DNA of 64,000 bases from Hevea brasiliensis. Taxonomy: Eukaryota; Streptophyta; Magnoliopsida; Malpighiales; Euphorbiaceae. How positions within the stretch are numbered: position 1 is the first letter of the stretch; every line of letters begins with the position of its first letter. The stretch covers positions 85,631,849 to 85,695,848 of the forward strand of contig NC_079501.1 in NCBI RefSeq assembly GCF_030052815.1, given 5' to 3'. The notes below the pieces were generated by a model. It saw only the letters and a list, made by a program, of their open reading frames with translations. It made no database searches and had not been told where the DNA came from. The position numbers and the translations under genes are program-made. Positions 1-11,846 of the stretch are shown here, in pieces.

Positions 1-526
1 ACGACAAAAGTTTTTAGCAGTAAATATTTAAATATATTTGACAAAATTATGTTATCAACATATTTTCCTGTTTTATTTTAAAAATATTGTCACAATATAT
101 AATACATAAATTGATAAACATTTTTTTGTAACTATTATTTTCAATTAATTATTTATTGTGACAAATATTTTTATAACAGTAAATATTACATATAGTAACA
201 AAATCTTTTGTATCAAAATCTTATATAATAAAATATAGTAATTAGTTTTTTCCTTCACCAAATATGTTTGTCACGACATCTAATTTATTGGCGCTAATGA
301 TTTTGTGACAAAACATTATATCAAAATATTTATTTGACACTACATGTCTTACACATTTTTTTATTATGACAAAATGTTGTGACAAATTTGTATTTTATCA
401 CTAAATTATCATCTTTTTATGTTTAATATGACTAATTATAATTTTGTCACAATACATCTACATATTGTGATAAAATATAATTTATCAAAATTTATTTTGT
501 CATAACAAACTAAATTTCTTGTGGTG
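1..526 (+). repeat. Partial unit at window edge (end of segment C)
   Basis: This is the subterminal zone and terminus of a C segment whose start lies outside the window. Its terminus reads TTTCTTGTGGTG instead of TTTCTTGTAGTG, one change in the 12-base end. It borders the only inverted F segment. Confidence 0.85.
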
Positions 527-1097
527 GTAGCAGGCCGCTTATTTTTTTTGGCGCAGTAGTGTCTATGCGCCTTTTGAAAGTAAACAAATCCAATCGTAAA
601 CCAAATAAAGAAATGATGAAGGTGGGAAAGCGGAGCTAGCTCAGTTTTAGTATATAGTACTAAGGAAGCCACAGAAACAATCCTCTCTAATAACGAAATA
701 ATCCTCTCCAATAACCGTTTCTCATATACAAGTGACTCCTATCCTTTCTCTTTTGTCTGTGACTCTATACTCAATAATGATTTCTTATCGCTTTCCTTTT
801 CACTTTCTCAAGCAAAAGACTGAGCAACTATGTATTCATTGGTACTCTTGGTTTCACTTTTGGAGAGTAATTTCTTTAGCAATTTCATTTCACTCATCCA
901 GATACGTTTAATTTTCGTCTTATTTCCGTTTTCTTGAGCTTAGATTGATTGATTATTAGATAAGTCAATTGTAATGCAGGTTTTCGATTTAAGATAATTT
1001 GATAGGACATAGAATCTACTGTTTTCTTGAGGAATTACACTCAGGTAATCTCTATTTTTCTCTATTGAGTTGTTACTGTAAAATCTTTAAACTGTTT
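527..1097 (-). repeat. Inverted copy of segment F
   Basis: About 571 bp, matching the length of the normally oriented F segments, so the flip is nearly exact at both borders. Here the promoter-like strand reads along the plus strand: TTTTTGGCGC near 544-553, then ggtgggaaag at 621-630, where the other copies give ggcgggaaag, then two CCAAT motifs and a pyrimidine-rich leader. It is either a local inversion within the array or an older arrangement from before amplification. Confidence 0.85.
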
Positions 1098-1215
1098 ACA
1101 CCTGATATATATATATGGTAACGATGGGTATTGTTAACAATAAATTTAAAATATGGATTAATAATAAAAAAAAAAAAGTCTTTTTATTTTTAAAAAATTT
1201 CTTCTAATTGTATCA

Positions 1216-1420
1216 TGATGATGAAATTTTAGAAGAAATTGATGCTACCACTACACTCTCAAGGAATAGCCGAAAATGAAGTGAAGATACAATTAGTGAT
1301 GATTCTACTGATGAAGAAGATGATACGATTATTGATTATTGTGTCAGTGATGCTGATGATAAGGAAGAAGATGACAACAATGAAGATAATTGTGATGAGG
1401 AAGATGATGATGATTTTTAA
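1216..1420 (+). pseudogene. Acidic tail with shared nonsense codon (example, unit 1)
   Basis: Same frame as the intact copy in unit 19 but with TGA at 1277-1279, after which the Asp/Glu-rich frame stays open to TAA at 1418-1420. Two later variants, DNC here and DNY in others (about 1389), distinguish array sublineages. Confidence 0.5.
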
Positions 1421-1908
1421 TATCTGTTACTGCATATTTCTTTTTTTTTTTTATACTCAAAACATATTGTAAACAACTTATTTTATTGTGAACTACATTT
1501 TATTCTATTATATTTAATTTTTCATAATAATATTTTAACTTCAAATGTTATAGATAAATTGAATGGAAAATAACCATTATTGAAAAACCTATTTTACTAT
1601 TATTACTGATAATTTATTTGTTACGATAAAAGTTTTAAGCAGTAAATATTTAAATATATTTGACAAAATTATGTTATCAACATATTTTCCTGTTTTATTT
1701 TAAAAATATTGTCACAATATATAATACATAAATTGATAAACATTTTTTTGTAACTATTATTTTCAATTAATTATTTATTGTGACAAATATTTTTATAACA
1801 GTAAATATTACATATAGTAACAAAATCTTTTGTATCAAAATCTTATATAATAAAATATAGTAATTAGTTTTTTCCTTCACCAAATATGTTTGTCACGACA
1901 TCTAATTT

Positions 1909-1920
1909 ATTGGCGCCAAT
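1909..1920. promoter_or_regulatory. Palindrome ATTGGCGCCAAT in segment C
   Basis: A 12-base perfect palindrome with overlapping E2F-like (TTGGCGCC) and CCAAT-like cores inside the transposon subterminal zone. It is intact in units 1, 4, 8, 10 and 12 to 19. It is changed to ggcgctaat in the first partial unit and in units 2, 3, 5, 6, 7, 9 and 11. Confidence 0.5.
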
Positions 1921-2148
1921 GATTTTGTGACAAAATATTATATCAAAATATTTATTTGACACTACATGTCTTACATATTTTTTTATTATGACAAAATGTT
2001 GTGACAAATTTGTATTTTATCACTAAATTATCATCTTTTTTTGTTTAATATGACTAATTATAATTTTGTCACAATACATCTACATATTGTGATAAAATAT
2101 AATTTATCAAAATTTATTTTGTCATAACAAACTAAATTTCTTGTAGTG

Positions 2149-3754
2149 GCAACTTGATTTAAAGATTTTCTGATAACAACTCAATAGAGAAAAATAGAGA
2201 TTGCAGTGTAATTCCTCAAGAAAACAGTAGATTCTATGTCCTATCAAATTATCTTAAATCGAAAACTCGCATTACAATTGACTTATCTAATAATCAATCA
2301 ATCTAAGCTCAAGAAAACGGAAATAAGACGAAAACTAAACGTATCTGGATGAGTGAAATGAAATTGCTAAAGAAATTACTCTCCAAAAGTGAAACCAAGA
2401 GTACCAATGAATACATAGTTGCTCAGTCTTTTGCTTGAGAAAGTTAAAAGGAAAGCGATAAGAAATCATTATTGAGTATAGAGTCACGGACAAAGAGAAA
2501 GGATAGGAGTCACTTGTATATGAGAAAGCGGTTATTGGAGAGGATTATTTCGTTATTGGAGAGGATTGTTTCGTGGCTTCCTTAGTACTATATACTAAAA
2601 TCGAGCTAGCTCGCTTTCCATATCGTCATTTCTTTATTTGGTTTACGATTGGATTTGTTTACTTTCAAAGGCGCATAGACACTCTGCGCCAAAAAATAAG
2701 CGACTGCTACACACGATATATATATATGGTAACGATGGGTATTGTTAACAATAAATTTAAAATATGGATTAATAATAAAAAAAAAGTCTTTTATTTTTAA
2801 AAATTTCTTCTAATTGTATCATGATGATAAAATTTTAGAAGAAATTGATGCTACCACTACACTCTCAAGGAATAGCCGAAATGAAGTGAAGATACAATTA
2901 GTGATGATTCTCTTGATGAAGAAGATGATAAGATTATTGATTATTGTGTCAGTGAAGCTGATGATAAGGAAGAAGATGACAACAATGAATATAATTGTGA
3001 TGAGGAAGATGATGATGATTTTTAATATCTGTTACTGCATATTTCTTTTTTTTTTTTTATACTCAAAACATATTGTAAACCACTTATTTTATTGTGAACT
3101 ACATTTTATTCTATTATATTTAATTTTTCATAATAATATTTTAACTTCAAATGTTATAGATAAATTGAATGGAAAATAACCATTATTGAAAAACCTATTT
3201 TACTATTATTACTGATAATTTATTTGTTACGATAAAAGTTTTTAGCAGTAAATATTTAAATATATTTGACAAAATTATGTTATCAACATATTTTCCTGTT
3301 TTATTTTAAAAATATTGTCACAATATATAATACATAAATTGATAAACATTTTTTTGTAACTATTATTTTCAATTAATTATTTATTGTGACAAATATTTTT
3401 ATAATAGTAAATATTACATATAGTAACAAAATCTTTTGTATCAAAATCTTATATAATAAAATATAGTAATTAGTTTTTTCCTTCACCAAATATGTTTGTC
3501 ACGACATCTAATTTATTGGCGCTAATGATTTTGTGACAAAACATTATATCAAAATATTTATTTGACACTACATGTCTTACACATTTTTTTATTATGACAA
3601 AATGTTGTGACAAATTTGTATTTTATCACTAAATTATCATCTTTTTATGTTTAATATGACTAATTATAATTTTGTCACAATACATCTACATATTGTGATA
3701 AAATATAATTTATCAAAATTTATTTTGTCATAACAAACTAAATTTCTTGTAGTG
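2149..3754 (+). repeat. Array unit 2 (short, 1,606 bp)
   Basis: Several small differences cluster here. F opens caacttgattt instead of caacagttt. The E2F-like stretch is replaced by tttccatatcg. The hairpin loop and the F end are shortened (gcgactgctac for gcggcctgctac). One A is missing in the acidic tail, which shifts its frame. Unit 6, at the same place in the next four-unit block, shares most of these. Confidence 0.88.
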
Positions 3755-4223
3755 GCAACAGTTTAAAGATTTTACAGTAACAACTCAATAGAGAAAAATA
3801 GAGATTACCAGAGTGTAATTCCTCAAGAAAATAGTAGATTCTATGTCCTATCAAATTATCTTAAATCGAAAACTCGCATTACAATTGACTTATCTAATAA
3901 TCAATCAATCTAAGCTCAAGAAAACGGAAATAAGACGAAAATTAAACGTATCTGGATGAGTGAAATGAAATTGCTAAAGAAATTACTCTCCAAAAGTGAA
4001 ACCAAGAGTACCAATGAGTACATAGTTGCTCAGTCTTTTGCTTGAGAAAGTGAAAAGGAAAGCGATAAGAAATCATTATTGAGTATAGAGTCACAGACAA
4101 AAGAGAAAGGATAGGAGTCACTTGTATATGAGAAACGGTTATTGGAGAGGATTATTTCGTTATTGGAGAGGATTGTTTCTGTGGCTTCCTTAGTACTATA
4201 TACTAAAACTGAGCTAGCTCCGC

Positions 4224-4232
4224 TTTCCCGCC
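4224..4232 (+). promoter_or_regulatory. E2F-type motif TTTCCCGCC
   Basis: Exact match to the plant E2F consensus TTTCCCGC. It is retained in units 3, 4, 5, 8, 9, 10, 12, 13, 16, 17, 18 and 19. It is changed in units 2, 6, 7, 11, 14, 15 and 20 and in the inverted F of unit 1. Binding is not shown by sequence alone. Confidence 0.45.
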
Positions 4233-4281
4233 TTCGTCATTTCTTTATTTGGTTTACGATTGGATTGTTTTACTTTCAAAA

Positions 4282-4306
4282 GGCGCATAAACACTACTGC
4301 GCCAAA
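4282..4306. promoter_or_regulatory. GGCGCA/TGCGCC hairpin with E2F-like edge
   Basis: A perfect 6-bp stem (ggcgca and tgcgcc) surrounds a 10-base loop, followed by a run of A. The right arm plus A run reads TTTGGCGC on the minus strand, another E2F consensus form. Present in all units; in units 2 and 6 the loop is shortened. Confidence 0.45.
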
Positions 4307-4326
4307 AAAAATAAGCGGCCTGCTAC

Positions 4327-5375
4327 ACCTGATATATATATATGGTAACGATGGGTATTGTTAACAATAAATTTAAAATATGGATTAATAATAAAAAAAA
4401 GTCTTTTTATTTTTAAAAAATTTCTTCTAATTGTATCATGATGATGAAATTTTAGAAGAAATTGATGCTACCACTATACTCTCAAGGAATAGCCGAAAAT
4501 GAAGTGAAGAAACAATTAGTGATGATTCTACTGATGAAGAAGATGATACGATTATTGATTATTGTGTCAGTGATGCTGATGATAAGGAAGAAGATGACAA
4601 CAATGAAGACAATTATGATGAGGAAGATGATGATGATTTTTAATATCTGTTACTGCATATTTCTTTTTTATTTTTTTTTATACTCAAAACATATTGTAAA
4701 CCACTTATTTTATTGTGAACTACATTTTATTCTATTATATTTAATTTTTCATAATAATATTTTAACTTCAAATGTTATAGATAAATTGAATGGAAAATAA
4801 CCATTATTGAAAAACCTATTTTACTATTATTACTGATAATTTATTTGTTACGATAAAAGTTTTTAGCAGTAAATATTTAAATATATTTGACAAAATTATG
4901 TTATCAACATATTTTTCTGTTTTATTTTAAAAATATTGTCACAATATATAATACATAAATTGATAAACATTTTTTTGTAACTATTATTTTCAATTAATTA
5001 TTTGTTGAGACAAATATTTTTATAACAGTAAATATTACATATAGTAACAAAATCTTTTGTATCAAAATCTTATATAATAAAATATAGTAATTAGTTTTTT
5101 CCTTCACCAAATATGTTTGTCACGACATCTAATTTATTGGCGCTAATGATTTTGTGACAAAACATTATATCAAAATATTTATTTGACACTACATGTCTTA
5201 CACATTTTTTTATTATGACAAAATGTTGTGACAAATTTGTATTTTATCACTAAATTATCATCTTTTTATGTTTAATATGACTAATTATAATTTTGTCACA
5301 ATACATCTACATATTGTGATAAAATATAATTTATCAAAATTTATTTTGTCATAACAAACTAAATTTCTTGTAGTG
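4327..5375 (+). mobile_element. CACTA-like transposon 3' end (segment C, reference copy in unit 3)
   Basis: The terminus read inward on the minus strand is CACTACAAGAAA, the classic start of plant CACTA (En/Spm) elements. Before it lie about 500 bp with roughly ten TTGTGACAAA-like motifs in both orientations, as expected of subterminal transposase-binding repeats. One hairpin at 5291-5325 pairs ttttgtcacaata with tattgtgataaaa. The upstream part encodes an acidic protein tail ending in TAA. No matching 5' terminus, transposase core domain or 3-bp duplication is visible, so this is a terminal fragment. Family assignment rests on the terminus plus the subterminal pattern. Confidence 0.75.
5291..5325. 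repeat. Subterminal inverted repeat (hairpin)
   Basis: Arms ttttgtcacaata and tattgtgataaaa pair with one mismatch around a short loop (catctaca). It lies 50 bp inside the transposon terminus and recurs in every unit. It contains two facing copies of the TGTGACAAA-like motif, so paired binding of a transposase-related protein is a reasonable inference. Confidence 0.6.
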
Positions 5376-6995
5376 GCAACAGTTTAAAGATTTTACAGTA
5401 ACAACTCAATAGAGAAAAATAGAGATTACCAGAGTGTAATTCCTCAAGAAAATAGTAGATTCTATGTCCTATCAAATTATCTTAAATCGAAAACTCGCAT
5501 TACAATTGACTTATCTAATAATCAATCAATCTAAGCTCAAGAAAACGGAAATAAGACGAAAATTAAACGTATCTGGATGAGTGAAATGAAATTGCTAAAG
5601 AAATTACTCTCCAAAAGTGAAACCAAGAGTACCAATGAATACATAGTTGCTCAGTCTTTTGCTTGAGAAAGTGAAAAGGAAAGCGATAAGAAATCATTAT
5701 TGAGTATAGAGTCACAGACAAAAGAGAAAGGATAGGAGTCACTTGTATATGAGAAACGGTTATTGGAGAGGATTATTTCGTTATTGGAGAGGATTGTTTC
5801 TGTGGCTTCCTTAGTACTATATACTAAAACTGAGCTAGCTCTGCTTTCCCGCCTTCGTCATTTCTTTATTTGGTTTACGATTGGATTTGTTTACTTTCAA
5901 AAGGCGCATAGACACTACTGCGCCAAAAAAAATAAGCGGCCTGCTACACCTGATATATATATATGGTAACGATGGGTATTGTTAACAATAAATTTAAAAT
6001 ATGGATTAATAATAAAAAAAAAAAGTCTTTTTATTTTTAAAAAATTTCTTCTAATTGTATCATGATGATAAAATTTTAGAAGAAATTGATGCTACCACTA
6101 CACTCTCAAGGAATAGCCGAAAATGAAGTGAAGATACAATTAGTGATGATTCTACTGATGAAGAAGATGATACGATTATTGATTATTGTGTCAGTGATGC
6201 TGATGATAAGGAAGAAGATGACAACAATGAAGATAATTGTGATGAGGAAGATGATGATGATTTTTAATATCTGTTACTGCATATTTCTTTTTTTTTTTTA
6301 TACTCAAAACATATTGTAAACAACTTATTTTATTGTGAACTACATTTTATTCTATTATATTTAATTTTTCATAATAATATTTTAACTTCAAATGTTATAG
6401 ATAAATTGAATGGAAAATAACCATTATTGAAAAACCTATTTTACTATTATTACTGATAATTTATTTGTTACGATAAAAGTTTTTAGCAGTAAATATTTAA
6501 ATATATTTGACAAAATTATGTTATCAACATATTTTCCTGTTTTATTTTAAAAATATTGTCACAATGTATAATACATAAATTGATAAACATTTTTTTGTAA
6601 CTATTATTTTCAATTAATTATTTGTTGAGACAAATATTTTTATAACAGTAAATATTACATATAGTAACAAAATCTTTTGTATCAAAATCTTATATAATAA
6701 AATATAGTAATTAGTTTTTTCCTTCACCAAATATGTTTGTCACGACATCTAATTTATTGGCGCCAATGATTTTGTGACAAAATATTATATTAAAATATTT
6801 ATTTGACACTACATGTCTTACATATTTTTTTATTATGACAAAATGTTGTGACAAATTTGTATTTTATCACTAAATTATCATATTTTTTTGTTTAATATGA
6901 CTAATTATAATTTTGTCACAATACATCTACATATTGTGATAAAATATAATTTATCAAAATTTATTTTGTCATAACAAACTAAATTTCTTGTAGTG
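5376..6995 (+). repeat. Array unit 4
   Basis: A 1,620-bp unit. C carries the uninterrupted GGCGCC palindrome and the private variant attatattaaaat, which recurs in units 8 and 10. That marks these three as a lineage within the array. Confidence 0.88.
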
Positions 6996-8617
6996 GCAAC
7001 AGTTTAAAGATTTTACAGTAACAACTCAAAAGAGAAAAATAGAGATTACCTGAGTGTAATTCCTCAAGAAAACAGTAGATTCTATGTCCTATCAAATGAT
7101 CTTAAATCGAAAACCTGCATTACAATTGACTTATCTAATAATCAATCAATCTAAGCTCAAGAAAACGGAAATAAGACGAAAATTAAACGATTCGGATGAG
7201 TGAAATGAAATTGCTAAAGAAATTACTCTCCAAAAGTGAAACCAAGAGTACCAATGAGTACATAGTTGCTCAGTCTTTTGCTTGAGAAAGTGAAAAGGAA
7301 AGCGATAAGAAATCATTATTGAGTATAGAGTCACAGACAAAAGAGAAAGGATAGGAGTCACTTGTATATGAGAAACGGTTATTGGAGAGGATTATTTCGT
7401 TATTGGAGAGGATTGTTTCTGTGGCTTCCTTAGTACTATATACTAAAACTGAGCTAGCTCCGCTTTCCCGCCTTCGTCATTTCTTTATTTGGTTTACGAT
7501 TGGATTTGTTTACTTTCAAAAGGCGCATAAACACTACTGCGCCAAAAAAAATAAGCGGCCTGCTACACCTGATATATATATATGGTAACGATGGGTATTG
7601 TTAACAATAAATTTAAAATATGGATTAATAATAAAAAAAAAAGTCTTTTTATTTTTAAAAAATTTCTTCTAATTGTATCATGATGATGAAATTTTAGAAG
7701 AAATTGATGCTACCACTATACTCTCAAGGAATAGCCGAAAATGAAGTGAAGAAACAATTAGTGATGATTCTACTGATGAAGAAGATGATACGATTATTGA
7801 TTATTGTGTCAGTGATGCTGATGATAAGGAAGAAGATGACAACAATGAAGACAATTATGATGAGGAAGATGATGATGATTTTTAATATCTGTTACTGCAT
7901 ATTTCTTTTTTATTTTTTTTTATACTCAAAACATATTGTAAACCACTTATTTTATTGTGAACTACATTTTATTCTATTATATTTAATTTTTCATAATAAT
8001 ATTTTAACTTCAAATGTTATAGATAAATTGAATGGAAAATAACCATTATTGAAAAACCTATTTTACTATTATTACTGATAATTTATTTGTTACGATAAAA
8101 GTTTTTAGCAGTAAATATTTAAATATATTTGACAAAATTATGTTATCAACATATTTTTCTGTTTTATTTTAAAAATATTGTCACAATATATAATACATAA
8201 ATTGATAAACATTTTTTTGTAACTATTATTTTCAATTAATTATTTGTTGAGACAAATATTTTTATAACAGTAAATATTACATATAGTAACAAAATCTTTT
8301 GTATCAAAATCTTATATAATAAAATATAGTAATTAGTTTTTTCCTTCACCAAATATGTTTGTCACGACATCTAATTTATTGGCGCTAATGATTTTGTGAC
8401 AAAACATTATATCAAAATATTTATTTGACACTACATGTCTTACACATTTTTTTATTATGACAAAATGTTGTGACAAATTTGTATTTTATCACTAAATTAT
8501 CATCTTTTTATGTTTAATATGACTAATTATAATTTTGTCACAATACATCTACATATTGTGATAAAATATAATTTATCAAAATTTATTTTGTCATAACAAA
8601 CTAAATTTCTTGTAGTG
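6996..8617 (+). repeat. Array unit 5
   Basis: A 1,622-bp unit with a local change in F (aaacgattcgg for aaacgtatctgg at about 7187). Its terminus is followed by tgaca where other units have tggca. It closes the first 6.47-kb four-unit block. Confidence 0.88.
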
Positions 8618-10223
8618 ACAACAGTTTAAAGATTTTACAGTAACAACTCAATAGAGAAAAATAGAGATTACCAGAGTGTAATTCCTCAAGAAAATAGTAG
8701 ATTCTATGTCCTATCAAATTATCTTAAATCGAAAACTCGCATTACAATTGACTTATCTAATAATCAATCAATCTAAGCTCAAGAAAACGGAAATAAGACG
8801 AAAATTAAACGTATCCGGATGAGTGAAATGAAATTGCTAAAGAAATTACTCTCCAAAAGTGAAACCAAGAGTACCAATGAATACATAGTTGCTCGTCTTT
8901 TGCTTGAGAAAGTGAAAAGGAAAGCGATAAGAAATCATTATTGAGTATAGAGTCACGGACAAAGAGAAAGGATAGGAGTCACTTGTATATGAGAAAGCGG
9001 TTATTGGAGAGGATTATTTCGTTATTGGAGAGGATTGTTTACGTGGCTTCCTTAGTACTATATACTAAAACCGAGCTAGCTCGCTTTCCATATACGTCAT
9101 TTCTTTATTTGGTTTACGATTGGATTTGTTTACTTTCAAAGGCGCATAGACACTCTGCGCCAAAAAAATAAGCGACTGCTACACGATATATATATATGGT
9201 AACGATGGGTATTGTTAACAATAAATTTAAAATATGGATTAATAATAAAAAAAGTCTTTTATTTTTAAAAATTTCTTCTAATTGTATCATGATGATAAAA
9301 TTTTAGAAGAAATTGATGCTACCACTACACTCTCAAGGAATAGCCGAAAATGAAGTGAAGATACAATTAGTGATGATTCTACTGATGAAGAAGATGATAC
9401 GATTATTGATTATTGTGTCAGTGATGCTGATGATAAGGAAGAAGATGACAACAATGAAGATAATTGTGATGAGGAAGATGATGATGATTTTTAATATCTG
9501 TTACTGCATATTTCTTTTTTTTTTTTTATACTCAAAACATATTGTAAACCACTTATTTTATTGTGAACTACATTTTATTCTATTATATTTAATTTTTCAT
9601 AATAATATTTTAACTTCAAATGTTATAGATAAATTGAATGGAAAATAACCATTATTGAAAAACCTATTTTACTATTATTACTGATAATTTATTTGTTACG
9701 ATAAAAGTTTTTAGCAGTAAATATTTAAATATATTTGACAAAATTATGTTATCAACATATTTTCCTGTTTTATTTTAAAAATATTGTCACAATATATAAT
9801 ACATAAATTGATAAACATTTTTTTGTAACTATTATTTTCAATTAATTATTTATTGTGACAAATATTTTTATAATAGTAAATATTACATATAGTAACAAAA
9901 TCTTTTGTATCAAAATCTTATATAATAAAATATAGTAATTAGTTTTTTCCTTCACCAAATATGTTTGTCACGACATCTAATTTATTGGCGCTAATGATTT
10001 TGTGACAAAACATTATATCAAAATATTTATTTGACACTACATGTCTTACACATTTTTTTATTATGACAAAATGTTGTGACAAATTTGTATTTTATCACTA
10101 AATTATCATCTTTTTATGTTTAATATGACTAATTATAATTTTGTCACAATACATCTACATATTGTGATAAAATATAATTTATCAAAATTTATTTTGTCAT
10201 AACAAACTAAATTTCTTGTAGTG
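8618..10223 (+). repeat. Array unit 6 (short, 1,606 bp)
   Basis: Counterpart of unit 2, with the same length and nearly the same deletions in F, including loss of the TTTCCCGCC motif (here tttccatatacg). Unlike unit 2, its F begins with the standard caacagttt, so the pair has diverged a little or partly converted since duplication. Confidence 0.88.
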
Positions 10224-11846
10224 GCAACAGTTTAAAGATTTTACAGTAACAACTCAATAGAGAAAAATAGAGATTACCTGAGTGTAATTCCTCAAGAAAA
10301 CAGTAGATTCTATGTCCTATCAAATTATCTTAAATCGAAAACTCGCATTACAATTGACTTATCTAATAATCAATCAATCTAAGCTCAAGAAAACGGAAAT
10401 AAGACGAAAATTAAACGTATCTGGATGAGTGAAATGAAATTGCTAAAGAAATTACTCTCCAAAAGTGAAACCAAGAGTACCAATGAGTACATAGTTGCTC
10501 AGTCTTTTGCTTGAGAAAGTGAAAAGGAAAGCGATAAGAAATCATTATTGAGTATAGAGTCACAGACAAAAGAGAAAGGATAGGAGTCACTTGTATATGA
10601 GAAACGGTTATTGGAGAGGATTATTTCGTTATTGGAGAGGATTGTTTCTGTGGCTTCCTTAGTACTATATACTAAAACTGAGCTAGCTCCGCTTTTCCGC
10701 CATCGTCATTTCTTTATTTGGTTTACGATTGGATTGTTTTACTTTCAAAAGGCGCATAAACACTACTGCGCCAAAAAAAATAAGCGGCCTGCTACACCTG
10801 ATATATATATATGGTAACGATGGGTATTGTTAACAATAAATTTAAAATATGGATTAATAATAAAAAAAAAAGTCTTTTTATTTTTAAAAAATTTCTTCTA
10901 ATTGTATCATGATGATGAAATTTTAGAAGAAATTGATGCTACCACTATACTCTCAAGGAATAGCCGAAAATGAAGTGAAGAAACAATTAGTGATGATTCT
11001 ACTGATGAAGAAGATGATACGATTATTGATTATTGTGTCAGTGATGCTGATGATAAGGAAGAAGATGACAACAATGAAGACAATTATGATGAGGAAGATG
11101 ATGATGATTTTTAATATTTGTTACTGCATATTTCTTTTTTATTTTTTTTTATACTCAAAACATATTGTAAACCACTTATTTTATTGTGAACTACATTTTA
11201 TTCTATTATATTTAATTTTTCATAATAATATTTTAACTTCAAATGTTATAGATAAATTGAATGGAAAATAACCATTATTGAAAAACCTATTTTACTATTA
11301 TTACTGATAATTTATTTGTTACGATAAAAGTTTTTAGCAGTAAATATTTAAATATATTTGACAAAATTATGTTATCAACATATTTTCCTGTTTTATTTTA
11401 AAAATATTGTCACAATATATAATACATAAATTGATAAACATTTTTTTGTAACTATTATTTTCAATTAATTATTTGTTGAGACAAATATTTTTATAACAGT
11501 AAATATTACATATAGTAACAAAATCTTTTGTATCAAAATCTTATATAATAAAATATAGTAATTAGTTTTTTCCTTCACCAAATATGTTTGTCACGACATC
11601 TAATTTATTGGCGCTAATGATTTTGTGACAAAACATTATATCAAAATATTTATTTGACACTACATGTCTTACACATTTTTTTATTATGACAAAATGTTGT
11701 GACAAATTTGTATTTTATCACTAAATTATCATCTTTTTATGTTTAATATGACTAATTATAATTTTGTCACAATACATCTACATATTGTGATAAAATATAA
11801 TTTATCAAAATTTATTTTGTCATAACAAACTAAATTTCTTGTAGTG
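10224..11846 (+). repeat. Array unit 7
   Basis: Counterpart of unit 3. Its E2F-like motif is altered to cttttccgcc. Both units carry the private F variant attgttttactttc. Confidence 0.88.

Larger units (their letters stand above)
527..2148 (+). repeat. Array unit 1 with inverted F segment
   Basis: Segment C (from about 1098) is in the usual orientation, but F (527-1097) is reversed. It opens with the complement of the usual F end (tagcaggccgc) and closes with the complement of the usual F start (ctttaaactgttt). The palindrome ATTGGCGCCAAT is complete at 1909-1920. The acidic tail has its TGA stop at 1277-1279 and its natural TAA at 1418-1420. Confidence 0.88.
3755..4326 (-). promoter_or_regulatory. 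Segment F: promoter/leader-like sequence (reference copy)
   Basis: Read on the minus strand, F shows in order: TTTTTTTGGCGC (E2F-like), a GGCGCA/TGCGCC stem, a CCAAT motif, GGCGGGAAA (E2F-like), a TATATA-like stretch, two tandem CTCCAATAACG copies, the complement of AACGGTTA (MSA-like core), a pyrimidine-rich stretch, and CTCAG followed by GTAATC, which resembles a 5' splice site. This layout fits the promoter and 5' leader of a cell-cycle gene captured by a transposon. No convincing coding exon is present. Motif matches are seen directly; the origin and any activity are inferred. Confidence 0.4.
3755..5375 (+). repeat. Array unit 3 (used as reference)
   Basis: Segment F is 3755-4326 and C is 4327-5375. 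Landmarks in F are TTTCCCGCC at 4224-4232, the GGCGCA...TGCGCC hairpin at 4282-4303, and two copies of gttattggagaggatt at about 4138 and 4159. Landmarks in C are the acidic tail (stop at about 4640), the subterminal motif zone from about 4880, and the terminus ending at 5375. Confidence 0.9.
2149..8617 (+). repeat. Higher-order block A, copy 1 (units 2-5)
   Basis: A 6,469-bp block of four units. Marker variants recur at an offset of about 6,470 bp: short unit 2 with 6, attgttttac in 3 with 7, gctctgctttcc and attatattaaaat in 4 with 8, and F/C variants in 5 with 9. Unit lengths also repeat (1606, 1621, 1620, 1622 against 1606, 1623, 1619, 1624). Confidence 0.85.

Noticed and set aside
1239..1472. 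Open frame rich in Met, Lys and Ile repeated in most units (reading MMLPL...)
   Set aside because: It starts at TTG and overlaps the acidic-tail frame out of phase. Its residues are what a GATGAT-rich stretch gives in the other frame. The Asp/Glu frame is the one with a sensible product.
4142..4348. Repeated 68-codon frame in segment F (MERIISLL...)
   Set aside because: It begins at a TTG, crosses the promoter-like motifs and hairpin, and is broken or altered in several units. Its conservation only reflects the near identity of the units.
7146..7361. Minus-strand frame over segment F that could be a secreted peptide
   Set aside because: It is hydrophobic by composition, open in few units and not supported by conserved codon pattern. 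A captured exon here remains possible but unsupported.
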